A stretch of DNA of 64,000 nucleotides from Halanaerobiales bacterium (GCA_016278485.1 JADQBT010000002.1:167601-231600), one strand, 5' to 3'. Shown: positions 7,297 to 16,711, counted from the stretch's first letter. Numbers and translations: made by a program. Notes: a model not told the origin generated them from the sequence alone.

Positions 7297-8841
7297 TTAT
7301 TTTGCATAATCCACTACTCTAGTTTCACGAATAATTACAACTTTAATCTGTCCCGGATAATCGAGATTATCCTCTATTTTTTTTGTAATATCTCTAGACA
7401 TCTTACTTGCCTTTAAATCATTAATTTTTTCAGGTTCAACTATAACCCTGATTTCTCGACCTGCCTGAATAGCATAAGCCTTTGCAACACCTTCAAAAGA
7501 CTCACCAATATCTTCAAGCTCCTTGAGTCTTTTAATATAAGATTCCAATGTTTCTTTTCTAGCTCCTGGCCTAGCAGCTGAAATTGCATCAGCAGCAGCA
7601 ACCAGAACAGCTTCAACAGAATGATATTCAACATCGCCATGATGAGCTTCAATAGTATGAATGATTTTTTCAGTCTCACCATATTTGCGGGCTGTATCAA
7701 CCCCAATTTTTACGTGTGGACCTTCAACTTCATGATCAATGGCCTTACCTATATCATGTAATAAACCACCACGTTTAGCAAGATTAACATCGGCTCCCAA
7801 CTCAGCAGCCATTATACCAGATAAATAAGAAACCTCCAGTGAATGCTGTAAAACATTTTGTCCATAACTAGTTCTAAACTTAAGCCTTCCAAGTAACTTA
7901 ACTAATTGACTATCAAGACCATGGACACCCGTATCAAAAGTAGCTTGTTCACCAATTTCTTTAATATGCTGGTCAAGCTCATCTTTAGCCTTTTCTACCA
8001 TTTCTTCAATTCGGGCTGGATGAATTCTACCATCGATAATTAACTTTTCAAGTGCAATTCGGGCAATTTCTCTTCTAATAGGATCAAAACCAGAAATAAC
8101 AACAGCTTCTGGAGTATCATCAATAATTAGATCAATACCAGTTAAGCTCTCCAGAGTTCTTATGTTACGTCCCTCTCTACCAATGATACGACCTTTCATA
8201 TCATCACTTGGTAAAGAAACAACCGATACTGTAGTTTCAGTAACATGGTCAGCAGCACAGCGTTGAATAGCTAGTGAAACAATTTCCTTTGCTTTTTTAT
8301 CTGCCTCTTCTTTGGCTTTAGTTTCTTTTTCTTTAACCATTTTAGCAAATTCATGGTCTAATTCAGATTCAACTTTGCGGAGCAGATATTCTTTTGCTTC
8401 AGACTGAGAAAAACTAGAAATTTCTTCAAGAGTCCTAAGATGGCTCTCCTTAAGTTCTCTTATTTCTTGTTCATTGCTAATTATGTTTTTCTCTCTATCT
8501 CTAATACTTTGCTCTTTTCTCTCTAACTGATCAGATTTTCGATCAAGATTTTCTTCTCTATGCATCAACCGATTTTCCAATTTTTGCAGTTCATCTCGCC
8601 GTTTTTGACTTTCGCGATTTGCTTCTTCTCTTAATCTATGAGCTTCTTCTTTTGCTTCAAGAGTGATTTCTTTTTTCTTTGACCTTGCATTTCTTTCTGC
8701 ATCTTCTAGAATTTTAACGGCTTCTTCTTCTGCGGACTGGATTCGTGCTTCAGCAATATATTTACGAATAAAATAACCGATCAGTAAGCCAAGAGGCAAA
8801 GTTATGATCGCATAAAGTACACCTCCATTAATTGTATTCAC
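7297..8841 (-). CDS. rny: Ribonuclease Y
   Basis: Membrane-anchored endoribonuclease that starts mRNA decay in Firmicutes. Order of parts: N-terminal membrane helix (about residues 8-24), a long charged coiled coil (to about 200), a KH RNA-binding domain ([15 protein letters not shown]), and the HD catalytic domain with LLHDIGKA and later the IEAHHGD motif. Length of about 510 residues is normal. The start is uncertain. The GTG at 8841 lies immediately after the purine tract, the TTG at 8859 has no ribosome site, and the best-spaced codon after GAGGGGGTG is an ATT at 8832. Its Bacillus partner family YlbF is also encoded in this window. Confidence 0.95.
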   Translation of the reverse strand: MNTINGGVLYAIITLPLGLLIGYFIRKYIAEARIQSAEEEAVKILEDAERNARSKKKEITLEAKEEAHRLREEANRESQKRRDELQKLENRLMHREENLDRKSDQLERKEQSIRDREKNIISNEQEIRELKESHLRTLEEISSFSQSEAKEYLLRKVESELDHEFAKMVKEKETKAKEEADKKAKEIVSLAIQRCAADHVTETTVSVVSLPSDDMKGRIIGREGRNIRTLESLTGIDLIIDDTPEAVVISGFDPIRREIARIALEKLIIDGRIHPARIEEMVEKAKDELDQHIKEIGEQATFDTGVHGLDSQLVKLLGRLKFRTSYGQNVLQHSLEVSYLSGIMAAELGADVNLAKRGGLLHDIGKAIDHEVEGPHVKIGVDTARKYGETEKIIHTIEAHHGDVEYHSVEAVLVAAADAISAARPGARKETLESYIKRLKELEDIGESFEGVAKAYAIQAGREIRVIVEPEKINDLKASKMSRDITKKIEDNLDYPGQIKVVIIRETRVVDYAK

Positions 8842-8930
8842 CCCCTCGTCTATATTCAATTATAATATTATTTAAAAAAACGTTTTCTAATAATATTTTA
8901 ACTTTTTTCTTACCTGCTGTCAAGAAATGC

Positions 8931-8968
8931 AAAAAAAAGCCTGTATTAAAAATTATACAGACTTTTTT
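8931..8968 (-). terminator. Terminator at the end of recX
   Basis: A 10-bp stem with one mismatch (AAGTCTGTAT pairs with ATACAGGCTT on the minus strand) is followed by eight T and overlaps the recX stop codon. The A-rich opposite flank means it could also act on plus-strand transcripts. Confidence 0.85.
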
Positions 8969-9426
8969 GCTAGAATATTATTTATTACTTTTTTGATTAA
9001 ATAATAATTAAAACCTTTACCTACTAAATACCTTTTCAATTTGGTTTGGGTCTCTTTATTTTCAATATTTTTACTTCGCAACCATTTTTCAGCAAGTTTT
9101 AAACCCATATTTAATTCAGTCTTTTCGGATAGGTTTTGGAGTTGAGATTCTATTAGCTGACTCTTTATTCCTTTTTGAATTAATTCATGATAGATTAACT
9201 TTCTACCACGAGGATTATAATTAATTCTGGAATGTAACCACATTTGTGTAAATCTTTTATCATTTAAATAGTCTCTTTCTGTTAAATAATTTATTATAAA
9301 CTCAATAATATTTTGAGAATATTTTTTTTTATAAAGTTTATCTCTAACTTCTTTAGTACTTCTTTCTCGATAAGATAAGTACCTTATCGCATCACTTTTT
9401 GCTTTTTTTATTAATTCTTCATCCAA
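8953..9426 (-). CDS. recX: Regulatory protein RecX
   Basis: RecX modulates RecA filaments during recombination and SOS. The 157-residue protein has the RecX pattern of repeated three-helix units (the YLSYRERSTKEVRDKLYKK segment, then RDYLNDKRFTQMWL, then the NPRGRKLIYHELIQKGI unit). The TTG at 9426 is chosen because AGGAGG, which lies within the recA stop region, is correctly spaced before it. Only one base separates it from the recA stop, so translation is coupled and recX should share the SOS-controlled recA promoter. Confidence 0.93.
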   Translation of the reverse strand: MDEELIKKAKSDAIRYLSYRERSTKEVRDKLYKKKYSQNIIEFIINYLTERDYLNDKRFTQMWLHSRINYNPRGRKLIYHELIQKGIKSQLIESQLQNLSEKTELNMGLKLAEKWLRSKNIENKETQTKLKRYLVGKGFNYYLIKKVINNILAKKSV

Positions 9427-9427
9427 T

Positions 9428-10465
9428 TTAGTCCTCCTCAGTTGATGCTTCTGAATCGGTCTGCTCATCATCTTCTATTAACCCTACTAATTTTCTAATC
9501 TTTAACTCTATTTCATCCATAAGTTCTAAATTTTCTTCTAAAAATTGTTTTGAGTTTTCCCTGCCTTGGCCAAGCCGCTCTTCACCATATGAATACCAAG
9601 AACCTGCACGATCAATAACTCCCATTTCCTCTCCTAAATCAAGAATAGCCCCAGACCTTGAAATACCAGTCCCATACATGATATCAAATTCTGCCTGGCG
9701 AAATGGCGCAGCAACCTTATTTTTAACAACTTTAACTCGGGCGGTACTCCCTATTAACTCATCGCCTTCTTTAATTGCTTTAGATCTACGAATCTCTATT
9801 CGAACTGAAGAATAAAACTTTAATGCTCTACCACCAGGAGTAGTTTCAGGATTACCAAACATGACACCTACTTTTTCGCGAATTTGATTAATAAATACAA
9901 CTGCAGTCTTTGACTTACTTATTGCACCTGAAAGTTTGCGCATTGCTTGTGACATTAAACGGGCCTGCAAACCCACATGAGTATCTCCCATATCCCCTTC
10001 AAGTTCTTTTTTGGGAACTAGTGCAGCAACGGAATCTACAATCACTAAATCAACAGCATTACTGCGTACCAATGCCTCTGCTATTTCTAAAGCCTCTTCC
10101 CCATTATTTGGTTGTGAAATTAATAATTGATCAATGTTTACACCAAGATTTTCAGAATACTTAGGATCAAGTGCATGTTCTGCATCAATAAAAGCAGCAA
10201 TCCCATCTAATTTCTGGGCCTCTGCAATTATATGTAAACCCAGAGTTGTTTTACCTGATGATTCATTCCCATATACTTCTATAATTCTGCCTCTAGGAAT
10301 ACCACCAACACCAAGTGCCACATCTAATGGCAATGATCCTGTTGGTATTGCTTCAACATTCATAGCAGTTGCATCACCTAAAAGCATTATTGAGCCTTTA
10401 CCAAACTGTTTTTCAATCCTTTTAACAGCCATATCCAAGGCTTTTTCTTTTTCATTTGTAGACAA
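9428..10465 (-). CDS. recA: Recombinase RecA
   Basis: Core recombinase and SOS co-protease. The 345-residue protein carries the Walker A motif GNESSGKTT, Walker B region [10 protein letters not shown], the L1/L2 loop region with [24 protein letters not shown], and the acidic C-terminal tail. A TTG at 10465, about nine bases after GAGGGGAG, is the start, followed by [23 protein letters not shown]. Transcription is predicted from a strong promoter with an SOS box in its spacer. recX follows immediately. Confidence 0.98.
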   Translation of the reverse strand: MSTNEKEKALDMAVKRIEKQFGKGSIMLLGDATAMNVEAIPTGSLPLDVALGVGGIPRGRIIEVYGNESSGKTTLGLHIIAEAQKLDGIAAFIDAEHALDPKYSENLGVNIDQLLISQPNNGEEALEIAEALVRSNAVDLVIVDSVAALVPKKELEGDMGDTHVGLQARLMSQAMRKLSGAISKSKTAVVFINQIREKVGVMFGNPETTPGGRALKFYSSVRIEIRRSKAIKEGDELIGSTARVKVVKNKVAAPFRQAEFDIMYGTGISRSGAILDLGEEMGVIDRAGSWYSYGEERLGQGRENSKQFLEENLELMDEIELKIRKLVGLIEDDEQTDSEASTEED

Positions 10466-10510
10466 TATTATCTTCTCCCCTCAAGTACTATTTTTATAAT
10501 TACTATATTA

Positions 10511-10539
10511 ATTATAGAACAAACGTTTTGCAATTGCAA
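10511..10539 (-). promoter_or_regulatory. recA promoter with LexA (SOS) box in the spacer
   Basis: The minus strand shows TTGCAA (10539-10534), a 17-base spacer and TATAAT (10516-10511), about 45 bases before the recA start. On the plus strand the 14-mer at 10516-10529, agaacaaacgtttt, matches the Firmicute LexA consensus CGAACRNRYGTTYC in all defined positions but the first and last. A repressor bound there would cover the space between -35 and -10, as in other LexA-controlled recA genes. Confidence 0.8.
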
Positions 10540-10544
10540 GTAGT

Positions 10545-11111
10545 TTATTGTAATTTTTTGGAAAATAATTGAATATACTCTGCACCACTTGCTGATAATT
10601 TACTTTCATAAAGAGTTATTTTTTCTATTTTTCCTTTAAAATTAATAAAATCGCTATCATAATAAGGTTTTAAATCATTAAAAATTTGTTTAAGATCAGT
10701 AGATTTTTTACTCCGGGCAAGTGTAAGATGGGGATTGAAATTTCTTTTATCTTTGTCAAAACCTATTTCAAAAAGTTGATCTTCTAAATTTAACTTTAAT
10801 TGATTTAAATTTTGATTATCAGTACTAATATTAGCAAAAATAATCTTTGGTTGATTTTTTTCTGGAAAAGCACCTAACCCCTGTATTTTTACAGAGGTTG
10901 GGATATTGCTATAATTAATTTTTTCCATTTGTTCAATAATATCGCTGATTTTATTTGAGTTAGTATTTCCTAAAAATTTCAAGGTAAGGTGCCATTTTTC
11001 AGGTTCAACCCATTTTAATTTTTGGTGTACATTACTTTTTAGAATATAATACTTTTCTGCCAACAAGTTTAATATTTGCTCATCAAAGTCTAAAGCAATA
11101 AATAATCTCAT
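10545..11111 (-). CDS. thpR: RNA 2',3'-cyclic phosphodiesterase (LigT/ThpR family)
   Basis: A 2H phosphoesterase of 188 residues that opens 2',3'-cyclic phosphates on RNA. The two catalytic HxTx motifs are present, HLTLKFLG near residue 42 and HLTLARS near residue 126, and the start MRLFIALDF is typical. The gene begins six bases after the stop of the TPR gene and has no clear ribosome site, so translation by re-initiation is likely. It ends right next to the recA promoter. Confidence 0.93.
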   Translation of the reverse strand: MRLFIALDFDEQILNLLAEKYYILKSNVHQKLKWVEPEKWHLTLKFLGNTNSNKISDIIEQMEKINYSNIPTSVKIQGLGAFPEKNQPKIIFANISTDNQNLNQLKLNLEDQLFEIGFDKDKRNFNPHLTLARSKKSTDLKQIFNDLKPYYDSDFINFKGKIEKITLYESKLSASGAEYIQLFSKKLQ

Positions 11112-11117
11112 CTAAAA

Positions 11118-12287
11118 TCACTGTTCTAACTGATTTAATAATTCTCTAGCTTTTTGATGTTCATCTGCTAAATGAAGCGTCCTTCTTAACTCAGAAATCG
11201 CAGCTTCTTTCATTTCTGATTTATAATAACCTACCGCTAAATGGTAATGGGCATCAGGATAAGTCGGGTTCTTCTCAATGGCAGTTGAATATCTAGCAAT
11301 TGCTTTGTAATTCTCACCCCAAGATAGATAAATATCTCCAAGTGCAATGTAGGCAAGAGCATAATCTTGATTATACTTTACTGCTTCTTTAAAATAATAT
11401 TCAGCACTTTCAAAATCCTTAAGTTCTATATTAATCTTACCTAAATAATAATAAGCCTGATAAGCATGTTGATTAAGCTCAATCACTTTTTTATAAGCAT
11501 CAGCTGCAGCTTGATAATCCTCAAGCTGTAAGTAAACATGACCCATAGTAGAATAATATGCTGCAAAATCCGGATTAATTTTAATTCCTCTCTTTAATAC
11601 TGAAATAGCTGATTCAAATTGATTTAGTTCTAGATATAGATTACCTAGGTTTAAATATATTGCTTCTAAGGTGGGATCTAATTTCAATGCTTTTTCAAAA
11701 TATTCTATTGCTTTTTTTGTCTGTTTACTATTTTTATACAAAATTGCTAGATTTAAATAATCTGTAGAATTTTCATTGCCTGATAATGCTTTTGCGAAAG
11801 CTGATGCGGCTTTATCCATATTACCTAATCCTTGATATGCTGTGCCTAAGTCTCTATAAAATGGAGATGATCTAACACCAAACATTTCTGCTTTTTCTAA
11901 ATAATTTTTTGCTTCATTGTAAAATGGACTATCAAAATAATGATCATCATTTAAATATAAATTGCCTAGTTTCCAATAAATTAATCCTGATTGATAACCA
12001 AGTTTCTTATATGAATTAAGTAATTTTTTTGTTTCATTAATTTTTTTCAAATTAATAGTAGTTAAAATTTGATAATATAATATATCTCTTTTTAGTTCAT
12101 GTTCTAACTGTTCGTTATCTAAAAGATCACTAAATATACTATATGCTTGATTAAAATCAGATAAATAGAATTCATCTAATCCCTCTGTAAAACTGACTGA
12201 TTGTGTTTTATCTGCTGCTAAAGCCGCTCCACCTATAGTCACCATAAAAACTAATAGAAGAGCTATCATTACAATAATTTTTTTCAT
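11118..12287 (-). CDS. Exported tetratricopeptide-repeat protein
   Basis: A protein of about 389 residues with a signal peptide or N-terminal anchor (MKKIIVMIALLLVFMVTIGG, then AALAA-D) and about seven or eight TPR units from about residue 110 to the end, with the canonical pattern clear in AIYLNLGNLYLELNQFESAI and AYYYLGKINIELKDFESAE. TPR arrays bind other proteins; the partner is unknown. GGGGAGG before the ATG at 12287 decides the start, and this ATG overlaps the cinA stop (ATGA). It probably works outside the inner membrane. In a diderm it may belong to envelope assembly, but that is inference. Confidence 0.88.
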   Translation of the reverse strand: MKKIIVMIALLLVFMVTIGGAALAADKTQSVSFTEGLDEFYLSDFNQAYSIFSDLLDNEQLEHELKRDILYYQILTTINLKKINETKKLLNSYKKLGYQSGLIYWKLGNLYLNDDHYFDSPFYNEAKNYLEKAEMFGVRSSPFYRDLGTAYQGLGNMDKAASAFAKALSGNENSTDYLNLAILYKNSKQTKKAIEYFEKALKLDPTLEAIYLNLGNLYLELNQFESAISVLKRGIKINPDFAAYYSTMGHVYLQLEDYQAAADAYKKVIELNQHAYQAYYYLGKINIELKDFESAEYYFKEAVKYNQDYALAYIALGDIYLSWGENYKAIARYSTAIEKNPTYPDAHYHLAVGYYKSEMKEAAISELRRTLHLADEHQKARELLNQLEQ

Positions 12288-13528
12288 TTTAATATTCCTC
12301 CCCTTTGCCAAAGATGACGTAACAAATAATAAAGTGCATATTGACTGGCTACCCATTTATTCATTTCACGACCATAATCAATTTTCAAACAATATGTTTT
12401 TATTTCTGTTGGTGTTGCTAATCCTAAATAGATTAAACCAACTGGTTTGCCTTCACTAGTTTCAGGACCAGCAACTCCTGTAGTTGCAAGTCCAAAATCT
12501 GCTTTAAAAAGCTTTTTTACTCCATCTGCCATTGCAGTAGCTGTTTCAGGAGAAACTGCACCATGTTTTTCAATTATATCTTTACTTACTTGTAGTAATT
12601 GTTGTTTGCTTTCATTAGTATAAGTAGTTACACCACCAGTAAAGTAAGCAGAACTCCCAGGAATATCTGTCAAGCGGTTACTTAAAAGTCCTCCTGTACA
12701 AGACTCAGCAACAGCAATTGTTTTTTTAGATTTTTGTAGATGCATAGCAACAACTTTATTTAATTCTTCTTCACCCTTACTAAAGTAATATTTCTCAAAA
12801 TTATCAATAATCATATTAACAGCTTCCGTTAACTTGCTTTGTCGACTTTTGGGTTGATTACTTTCTTCTTTTAAACGTAATTTGACCTGACCCTTTCCTG
12901 CTTGATAGCTAACCATAACTTCATCAGGCAAAGATAATTTCGCTATTTTTTCTGCAAGATTTGATTCTCCAATTCCTAGAAAGTTTAATTCTTCAAAATT
13001 GAAATTGTACGGGTTTCTATTTTTCAAAATCGGCATAATTTTATTACTAAACATTTTTTTCATTTCCACAGGCACACCTGGTAAAGCAATGATCATAATG
13101 TCATCTTTTACAATTTTAATGCCTGGCGCAGTGCCTATGTCATTTGGAATAGCTTCTGCTCCTTCTGGAAGCATCACCTGTTTAAGATTATTATTAGCCA
13201 TATGTATTTCTCGCGAAAAATACATTTTTTCTAATTGTTCTTTTAAATTATTATCTATTTCTAATTTGAGATTTAACGAATCTGACAGAGCATCTCTTGT
13301 TAAATCATCATCTGTTGGTCCTAACCCTCCTGTGATAATAAGCAATTGGGCTTCTTTCATACTTTGTCTAATATTTTTTCCGATTGTTTCTTTAGTATCA
13401 CCACAAATATGTATGCCAGTTACATTATAGCCTAGCTTAGTTAAATTATCTGCCAAAAATTTAGCATTTGTATCCAGTACTTTTCCATATAATAATTCTG
13501 AGCCTGTAGAAATTATTTCTGTATTCAC
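12284..13528 (-). CDS. cinA: CinA: nicotinamide-nucleotide amidase / competence-damage protein
   Basis: Two-domain CinA of 414 residues. The N-terminal molybdopterin-binding-like domain (to about 170) has ITGGLGPTDDDLTRDA and the C-terminal PncC amidase domain (from about 255) has AVAESCTGGLLSNRLTDIPG, TYTNESK and TTGVAGPE. The family repairs or recycles pyridine nucleotides and, through history, is linked to competence and recA. It starts with GTG after AGGAGG. The cinA-to-recA order is that of Bacillus, here with the TPR gene and thpR inserted between them. Confidence 0.95.
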   Translation of the reverse strand: MNTEIISTGSELLYGKVLDTNAKFLADNLTKLGYNVTGIHICGDTKETIGKNIRQSMKEAQLLIITGGLGPTDDDLTRDALSDSLNLKLEIDNNLKEQLEKMYFSREIHMANNNLKQVMLPEGAEAIPNDIGTAPGIKIVKDDIMIIALPGVPVEMKKMFSNKIMPILKNRNPYNFNFEELNFLGIGESNLAEKIAKLSLPDEVMVSYQAGKGQVKLRLKEESNQPKSRQSKLTEAVNMIIDNFEKYYFSKGEEELNKVVAMHLQKSKKTIAVAESCTGGLLSNRLTDIPGSSAYFTGGVTTYTNESKQQLLQVSKDIIEKHGAVSPETATAMADGVKKLFKADFGLATTGVAGPETSEGKPVGLIYLGLATPTEIKTYCLKIDYGREMNKWVASQYALYYLLRHLWQRGGILK

Positions 13529-13574
13529 AGGTCAACCTCCTTTAATATCTAACAAGTAAATTATACCATATCTA

Positions 13575-13609
13575 AGAAAAAAAATAAATCGACCCAAGCT
13601 GGGTCGATT
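13575..13609 (-). terminator. Terminator after the FtsH-like gene
   Basis: A perfect 10-bp stem (AATCGACCCA/TGGGTCGATT) with a 3-base loop is followed on the minus strand by TATTTTTTTT. It overlaps the stop codon of the FtsH-like gene and separates it from cinA. Confidence 0.92.
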
Positions 13610-15062
13610 AGTTATGAAGTGTTTTTCTTAAAGTATCACCTGAAAGATATTCATCTTCTAGTAACTTTTCTGCGATAATTGTTAAGGTGTTGTAGTTATC
13701 TAGTAAAATATTTTTTACTTTATGATATACTTCATTAGAAATTCTAACTACTTCTTCTTCAAATTTATTACGAGACAACTGATCTTTTGCTACAAAACCA
13801 AGTTCAGTTAGACCTGCGTCAAACAATGTTTCAATTAATTTTCCTGAAAATTTAAGATCATTACTAGCACCTGTACTTCTATCATTAAATATCAATTCTT
13901 CAGCAACTGCACCAGCTGTTGCAATAGAGATTTCAGACTGCAAATCATTTTTTGTTTTTAAGTTTTTATCTTGTTCATCATGATGTCTTACATATCCTAA
14001 TGCTCTACCCCGCGGTACAATAGTTACTTTAGCTACACTACCTGGCTTTAAAAATTCTGCCATTAAGGCATGCCCAGCTTCATGAAATGCGACTCTTTCC
14101 TTTTCGTCAGTTGCAGATTTCTTTAAAGTTTTTGACCCAAGAATAACTTTATCCACTGCTTCCATAAAATATGACTCTTTAATAGTTTCTTCTTTATATC
14201 GTAATGCCATGATAGCAGCTTCATTTGTAAGATTTTCTAATTGAGCACCAGAAAAACCAAAAGTAGCAGATGCAATTAAAGCCAGATTAACATTACTAGC
14301 AAGAGGTTTGTTTTTTGTATGAATTTCAAGAATTTCAATTCTCTCTTCTTTATTAGGTAAATCAACCTGTAATATTCTATCAAAACGGCCTGGGCGTAAT
14401 AATGCCTCATCGAGCATGTCCTGTCTATTAGTAGCTCCAATAATTAGAATTCTGACCTCTGCATCTGAATTAATTCCATCCATTTCTACCAATAATTGAT
14501 TTAAAGTTTGATCATACTCTAAATGCCCTGTGTTTTGACCTCTTTTTCCACCTAAAATATCTATTTCATCAATAAATATAATTGCTCTAGATTTATCTTC
14601 CTTTTTTGCATTTTGACGTGCTTCCTTAAAAAGCTTTCTAATTCTGGATGCACCAACACCAGCATACATTTCAACAAATTCACTACCAGAGACTGCTTTA
14701 AAGACAGACCCCGTCTCAGCGGCAGCAGCTTTTGCCAACAAAGTTTTTCCAGTCCCAGGAGGTCCAGTCAGTAGGATTCCTTTAAGGGGTCGTATACCTA
14801 ATGATTTAACATTTTCTTCAAACTTTATAAAATCAAGCGCTTCCCGGAGTTCTTTTTTTGCTTCGAACTGGCCACCGATCTCATTAAAACTTATGGTAGG
14901 AATATTATTTTCTTCTTGCTTTTTGCTAAATTTATCTAAGATACCACTAGTTTCAGGTCTTAACTTAACAAGTAATAAGATACTAAATAAAAATATAATC
15001 GGAAGTACATTTAAACCTATTATAATAAAAATAATAATCAGTGCAATTCCCGTAGCAATCAT
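13608..15062 (-). CDS. Short FtsH-like ATP-dependent zinc metalloprotease without periplasmic domain
   Basis: An AAA+ membrane protease related to FtsH, of 484 residues where FtsH usually has 600-650. About 33 hydrophobic residues at the N-terminus form a tight hairpin or single helix; the periplasmic domain is missing. The AAA module starts near residue 55 with Walker A (TGPPGTGKT, about 99-107), Walker B (IIFIDEID, about 161-168) and the second region of homology ending RPGRFDR. The pore motif reads EMYAGVGASR, where FtsH has FVG. The zinc protease domain has HEAGH (327-331) and the third ligand in TGASND. AGGAGG lies 26 bases before this ATG but eight bases before an in-frame ATT at 15086, so the true start may be that ATT, which would add eight residues. 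It may be a specialised second FtsH. Confidence 0.87.
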   Translation of the reverse strand: MIATGIALIIIFIIIGLNVLPIIFLFSILLLVKLRPETSGILDKFSKKQEENNIPTISFNEIGGQFEAKKELREALDFIKFEENVKSLGIRPLKGILLTGPPGTGKTLLAKAAAAETGSVFKAVSGSEFVEMYAGVGASRIRKLFKEARQNAKKEDKSRAIIFIDEIDILGGKRGQNTGHLEYDQTLNQLLVEMDGINSDAEVRILIIGATNRQDMLDEALLRPGRFDRILQVDLPNKEERIEILEIHTKNKPLASNVNLALIASATFGFSGAQLENLTNEAAIMALRYKEETIKESYFMEAVDKVILGSKTLKKSATDEKERVAFHEAGHALMAEFLKPGSVAKVTIVPRGRALGYVRHHDEQDKNLKTKNDLQSEISIATAGAVAEELIFNDRSTGASNDLKFSGKLIETLFDAGLTELGFVAKDQLSRNKFEEEVVRISNEVYHKVKNILLDNYNTLTIIAEKLLEDEYLSGDTLRKTLHN

Positions 15063-15101
15063 AAATTCTGTTTTATTATCTTGAATTTTTTAAACCTCCT
15101 C

Positions 15102-15602
15102 TCAATATTTTAACTGATAACTTTCAAAGATGTAATTATCCTTGTCCTTTAAAATAATTATCAACGAATTTTCTTGATCAATTATTAATTCATAATTTAA
15201 AGAGTTCTCTTTTTTGATTAAATTTTCAAGTTCTGTTTTCATTGTTAGGTATTCACCTGTTGCTAAACCCTGATAAACAATTAATTCCATATCAGTCTCT
15301 ATTTCACTTATATTTTTTGACGGATTATCAATGATATCAATTGTAATTTCTTTTTCTTCATTATCTAACCAGATTTTAATATCTAAATATACTTCCTTAA
15401 TTGTTTGGGGTCTTTTAGGAGTTATATTTAATTTTTGCTTTATCAGTTTATAGTTTTCTATTTCTTCATTCTGCTCTAAATATTTTTTTAAAGATTGATT
15501 GACAAAATAATTACTATATACAAATCTACCAGCAAAAAATATTAAAAGAAATGCAATAATTATGATAAATATAAGACCAATATTAATTTTTTTATCAAAC
15601 AT
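15102..15602 (-). CDS. Single-span membrane protein of unknown function
   Basis: I do not recognise this 166-residue protein. It starts MFDKKINIG, has one membrane helix at about residues 8-30 and a charged, lysine/glutamate-rich soluble domain that should face the outside, rich in predicted beta strands (for example ITIDIIDNPS, YELIIDQENSLIIIL). AAGGTGG before the ATG at 15602 selects this start. It lies upstream of the FtsH-like gene by about 16-40 bp in the same direction, so it could be a partner or substrate adaptor, but nothing more than position suggests it. Confidence 0.75.
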   Translation of the reverse strand: MFDKKINIGLIFIIIIAFLLIFFAGRFVYSNYFVNQSLKKYLEQNEEIENYKLIKQKLNITPKRPQTIKEVYLDIKIWLDNEEKEITIDIIDNPSKNISEIETDMELIVYQGLATGEYLTMKTELENLIKKENSLNYELIIDQENSLIIILKDKDNYIFESYQLKY

Positions 15603-15684
15603 TTTAACCACCTTTTCTATTATCATTAATCTATCTTATTATAACATAAGTCATCTAAAGGTGACAAAAGTAAGTTTTACCAAC

Positions 15685-15720
15685 AAAAAAATACTGATAT
15701 TATGTTTAACAGTATTTTTA
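15685..15720 (-). terminator. Terminator after pgpA
   Basis: A 10-bp stem AAAAATACTG/CAGTATTTTT with a 14-base loop and a T run on the minus strand overlaps the pgpA stop and ends the rimO-pgsA-pgpA run. Confidence 0.8.
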
Positions 15721-16158
15721 AATCATTAATATAATTTTAATAATAACGCCTGCAATGATACCTGCCAAGATATCATCAAGCATAACACCTATTCCTCCTG
15801 AGAATTTTTGCACACTATTAATAAAAAATGGTTTTTTAATATCTAAAATTCTAAAGATAATAAAACCAAGAATTATAGTAAAATAGGTTAATCCACTAAT
15901 TGTAAAAACTATTAACATTCCAGCTATCTCATCAATCACTACCTTACTATCATCTTTAATTCCTGTAGATTGACCATCAAGTTCAGAACTTATGAAACCA
16001 AGAATTGTAATCAAAAAAACAAACTGCCAATTAAGTAAAATTGGCCAGATAATAATTAAAATAAGAGCTAGTAAAGAACCCCATGTTCCAGGTGCTTTAG
16101 GTAGATAACCACTATAAGCACCAGTTGCAATAAATCGATTAATTTTTTTAAATATCAT
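15718..16158 (-). CDS. pgpA: Phosphatidylglycerophosphatase A family protein
   Basis: Removes the terminal phosphate from phosphatidylglycerol phosphate, the step after PgsA. The 146-residue membrane protein keeps the family landmarks: the N-terminal ATGAYSGYLPKAPGTWGS stretch, KVVIDEIAGM with the acidic metal site, and GGIGVMLDDILAGI near the C-terminus. AGGAGA precedes the ATG. It directly follows pgsA by 10 bp, so the two steps of phosphatidylglycerol synthesis are in one operon. Confidence 0.93.
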   Translation of the reverse strand: MIFKKINRFIATGAYSGYLPKAPGTWGSLLALILIIIWPILLNWQFVFLITILGFISSELDGQSTGIKDDSKVVIDEIAGMLIVFTISGLTYFTIILGFIIFRILDIKKPFFINSVQKFSGGIGVMLDDILAGIIAGVIIKIILMI

Positions 16159-16168
16159 GAAAATTCTC

Positions 16169-16711
16169 CTAGGCTTTAAAATTTATTTCGGTATTATGAA
16201 AATAACCATAACCTGAATATACTGTAATTATAACTGCTATCCAGACAAGTGATATAATTAAAAAGTCAGGAAGATTAATTAATTCTGGTTCAATAATCAC
16301 GGCACTAATAGCAACGATTTGCATGGTAGTCTTCCATTTGCCCCATTTATTTGCAGAGATAATAACACCTTCACCTGCTGCAACAACTCTTAATCCAGTT
16401 ACTGCTAATTCACGACCAATAATTATTAAGGCTGCCCAGGCGGAAATTTCGTTCATAGCTACAAACGAGATTAAGGCACCCGTAATTAGTAATTTATCGG
16501 CTAAAGGGTCAAGAATCTTGCCTAACTTGGTAACTAACTCATGTTTTCTGGCTAAATATCCATCTAAACCATCAGTCAATGCTGCAACAATAAAGGTAAA
16601 AAGCGCCATACCTTCCGCAAATATAGGATAATGATGTCTCATTAGTAAAAAGAAAACAAGTATTGGAACCAAAATTATTCTTAATGTTGTTAATTTATTT
16701 GGTAGATTCAT
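16169..16711 (-). CDS. pgsA: CDP-diacylglycerol-glycerol-3-phosphate 3-phosphatidyltransferase
   Basis: Makes phosphatidylglycerol phosphate from CDP-diacylglycerol and glycerol 3-phosphate. The 180-residue membrane protein has the CDP-alcohol phosphotransferase motif in full (DGLDGYLAR, then G and two Asp in LGKILDPLADK) and the start MNLPNKLTTLRIILVP. It overlaps the end of rimO by 17 bases, with GGGGAG before its ATG, and is followed by pgpA. Confidence 0.97.
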   Translation of the reverse strand: MNLPNKLTTLRIILVPILVFFLLMRHHYPIFAEGMALFTFIVAALTDGLDGYLARKHELVTKLGKILDPLADKLLITGALISFVAMNEISAWAALIIIGRELAVTGLRVVAAGEGVIISANKWGKWKTTMQIVAISAVIIEPELINLPDFLIISLVWIAVIITVYSGYGYFHNTEINFKA

